A DNA stretch of 24,360 nucleotides from Flammeovirgaceae bacterium UBA5008 (GTDB taxonomy: Bacteria > Bacteroidota > Bacteroidia > Cytophagales > Cyclobacteriaceae). The position numbers and the translations under genes were made by a program. This document shows, piece after piece, positions 24,035 through 24,360 of this stretch; position 1 is the first letter of the stretch; each line of letters begins with the position of its first letter. The notes under the pieces are model-generated. The model saw nothing but the letters and a program-made list of their open reading frames with translations. It searched no databases and was not told the DNA's origin. Where the stretch lies: assembly GCA_002398365.1 (NCBI GenBank), contig DGYK01000057.1:154704-179063 (forward strand). The letters run 5' to 3'.

Positions 24035-24360
24035 GGAAACAAAACCATTCGAAAATTTTCTAATGGCGTACATCGCAAAAGAAGGTCAGGAGAACTTTGT
24101 TTCAAATAATTCAGACAAAGAGGCGGAGATCGTCTTTGCAAAGCAATTCAGTTCAACCCTCTCTCAAGAGAAGGTAAATACTTTGATTTCATCTTTAACT
24201 GAATCTTTATCAAAAGATACATTGGGTTCGCTGGTTCAAAAAGCTTTAGTAAGCAGTGGCACAGATGTTAATAAATTACAAGCTAATACTGGTTTGACGG
24301 CTTCGCTTTTAGAAGACATAAAATCTGACATGGTTTTTACTAATAGTATACCCGTGAAGT
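24021..24360 (+). CDS. 5' part of an unrecognised gene coupled to the sigma factor (runs off the window)
   Basis: ATG 24021 opens a frame that stays open to the last base, giving at least 113 residues. It begins inside the sigma-factor gene (14-base overlap), so the two are translated together. The visible part is hydrophilic and helical, with no membrane segment so far. The segment TGLTASLLEDIKSDMVFTNSIPVK looks like a helix followed by a short Pro-containing strand, a pattern I associate with small regulators found next to peptidase or toxin genes; this is a weak impression. A soluble anti-sigma factor or a sensor is possible. Function unknown. Confidence 0.7.
   Translation, partial: MKQNKETKPFENFLMAYIAKEGQENFVSNNSDKEAEIVFAKQFSSTLSQEKVNTLISSLTESLSKDTLGSLVQKALVSSGTDVNKLQANTGLTASLLEDIKSDMVFTNSIPVK

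Overview
The window comes from a member of the Bacteroidetes, most likely a Cytophagia- or Chitinophagia-type environmental genome. The evidence is a FecR/DUF4974 anti-sigma factor, a SusC/SusD outer-membrane pair, a DUF6520 peptide and an RteC-type regulator, all lineage-typical, and genes with little or no Shine-Dalgarno signal. No rRNA, tRNA, CRISPR array, insertion sequence or integrase is visible.

Left edge (1-3533): the 3' part of an unrecognised gene, then a 995-aa UPF1/DNA2-like superfamily 1 helicase. Nutrient and redox region (3692-12446): fecR, susC (with an STN signalling domain), susD and a secreted thioredoxin-fold protein run rightward and nearly abut. Facing them on the minus strand are a Crp/Fnr-type regulator, a MauE/DoxX-like membrane protein with a Cys-x-Cys motif, and a small secreted four-cysteine DUF6520 peptide. 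The two sets converge on a terminator at 10970-11005. A 16-bp palindrome occurs before and after the crp-like gene and is a candidate operator. My inference is that this is one trans-envelope import and thiol-redox locus. The sigma factor that should partner FecR is missing next to it.

Small spacer (12516-12933): a 74-aa protein resembling the RNA polymerase alpha C-terminal domain, then a non-coding stretch with a strong palindrome.

Mobilisation island (12934-23112): an excisionase-like HTH protein, a non-coding stretch with two perfect hairpins that I read as the probable oriT, MobC, a MobA-type relaxase, a VirD4/TraG-type coupling protein, RteC, a small unknown protein and a 1633-aa N6-methylase/helicase fusion of the anti-restriction (DarB-like) type. 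Together these would nick, deliver and protect transferred DNA. No mating-pair genes are in view, so the element is either mobilisable or continues outside the window.

Right edge (23113-24360): an AT-rich intergenic region with palindromes, a sigma-70 family factor starting at GTG, and an overlapping unrecognised gene that runs off the window.
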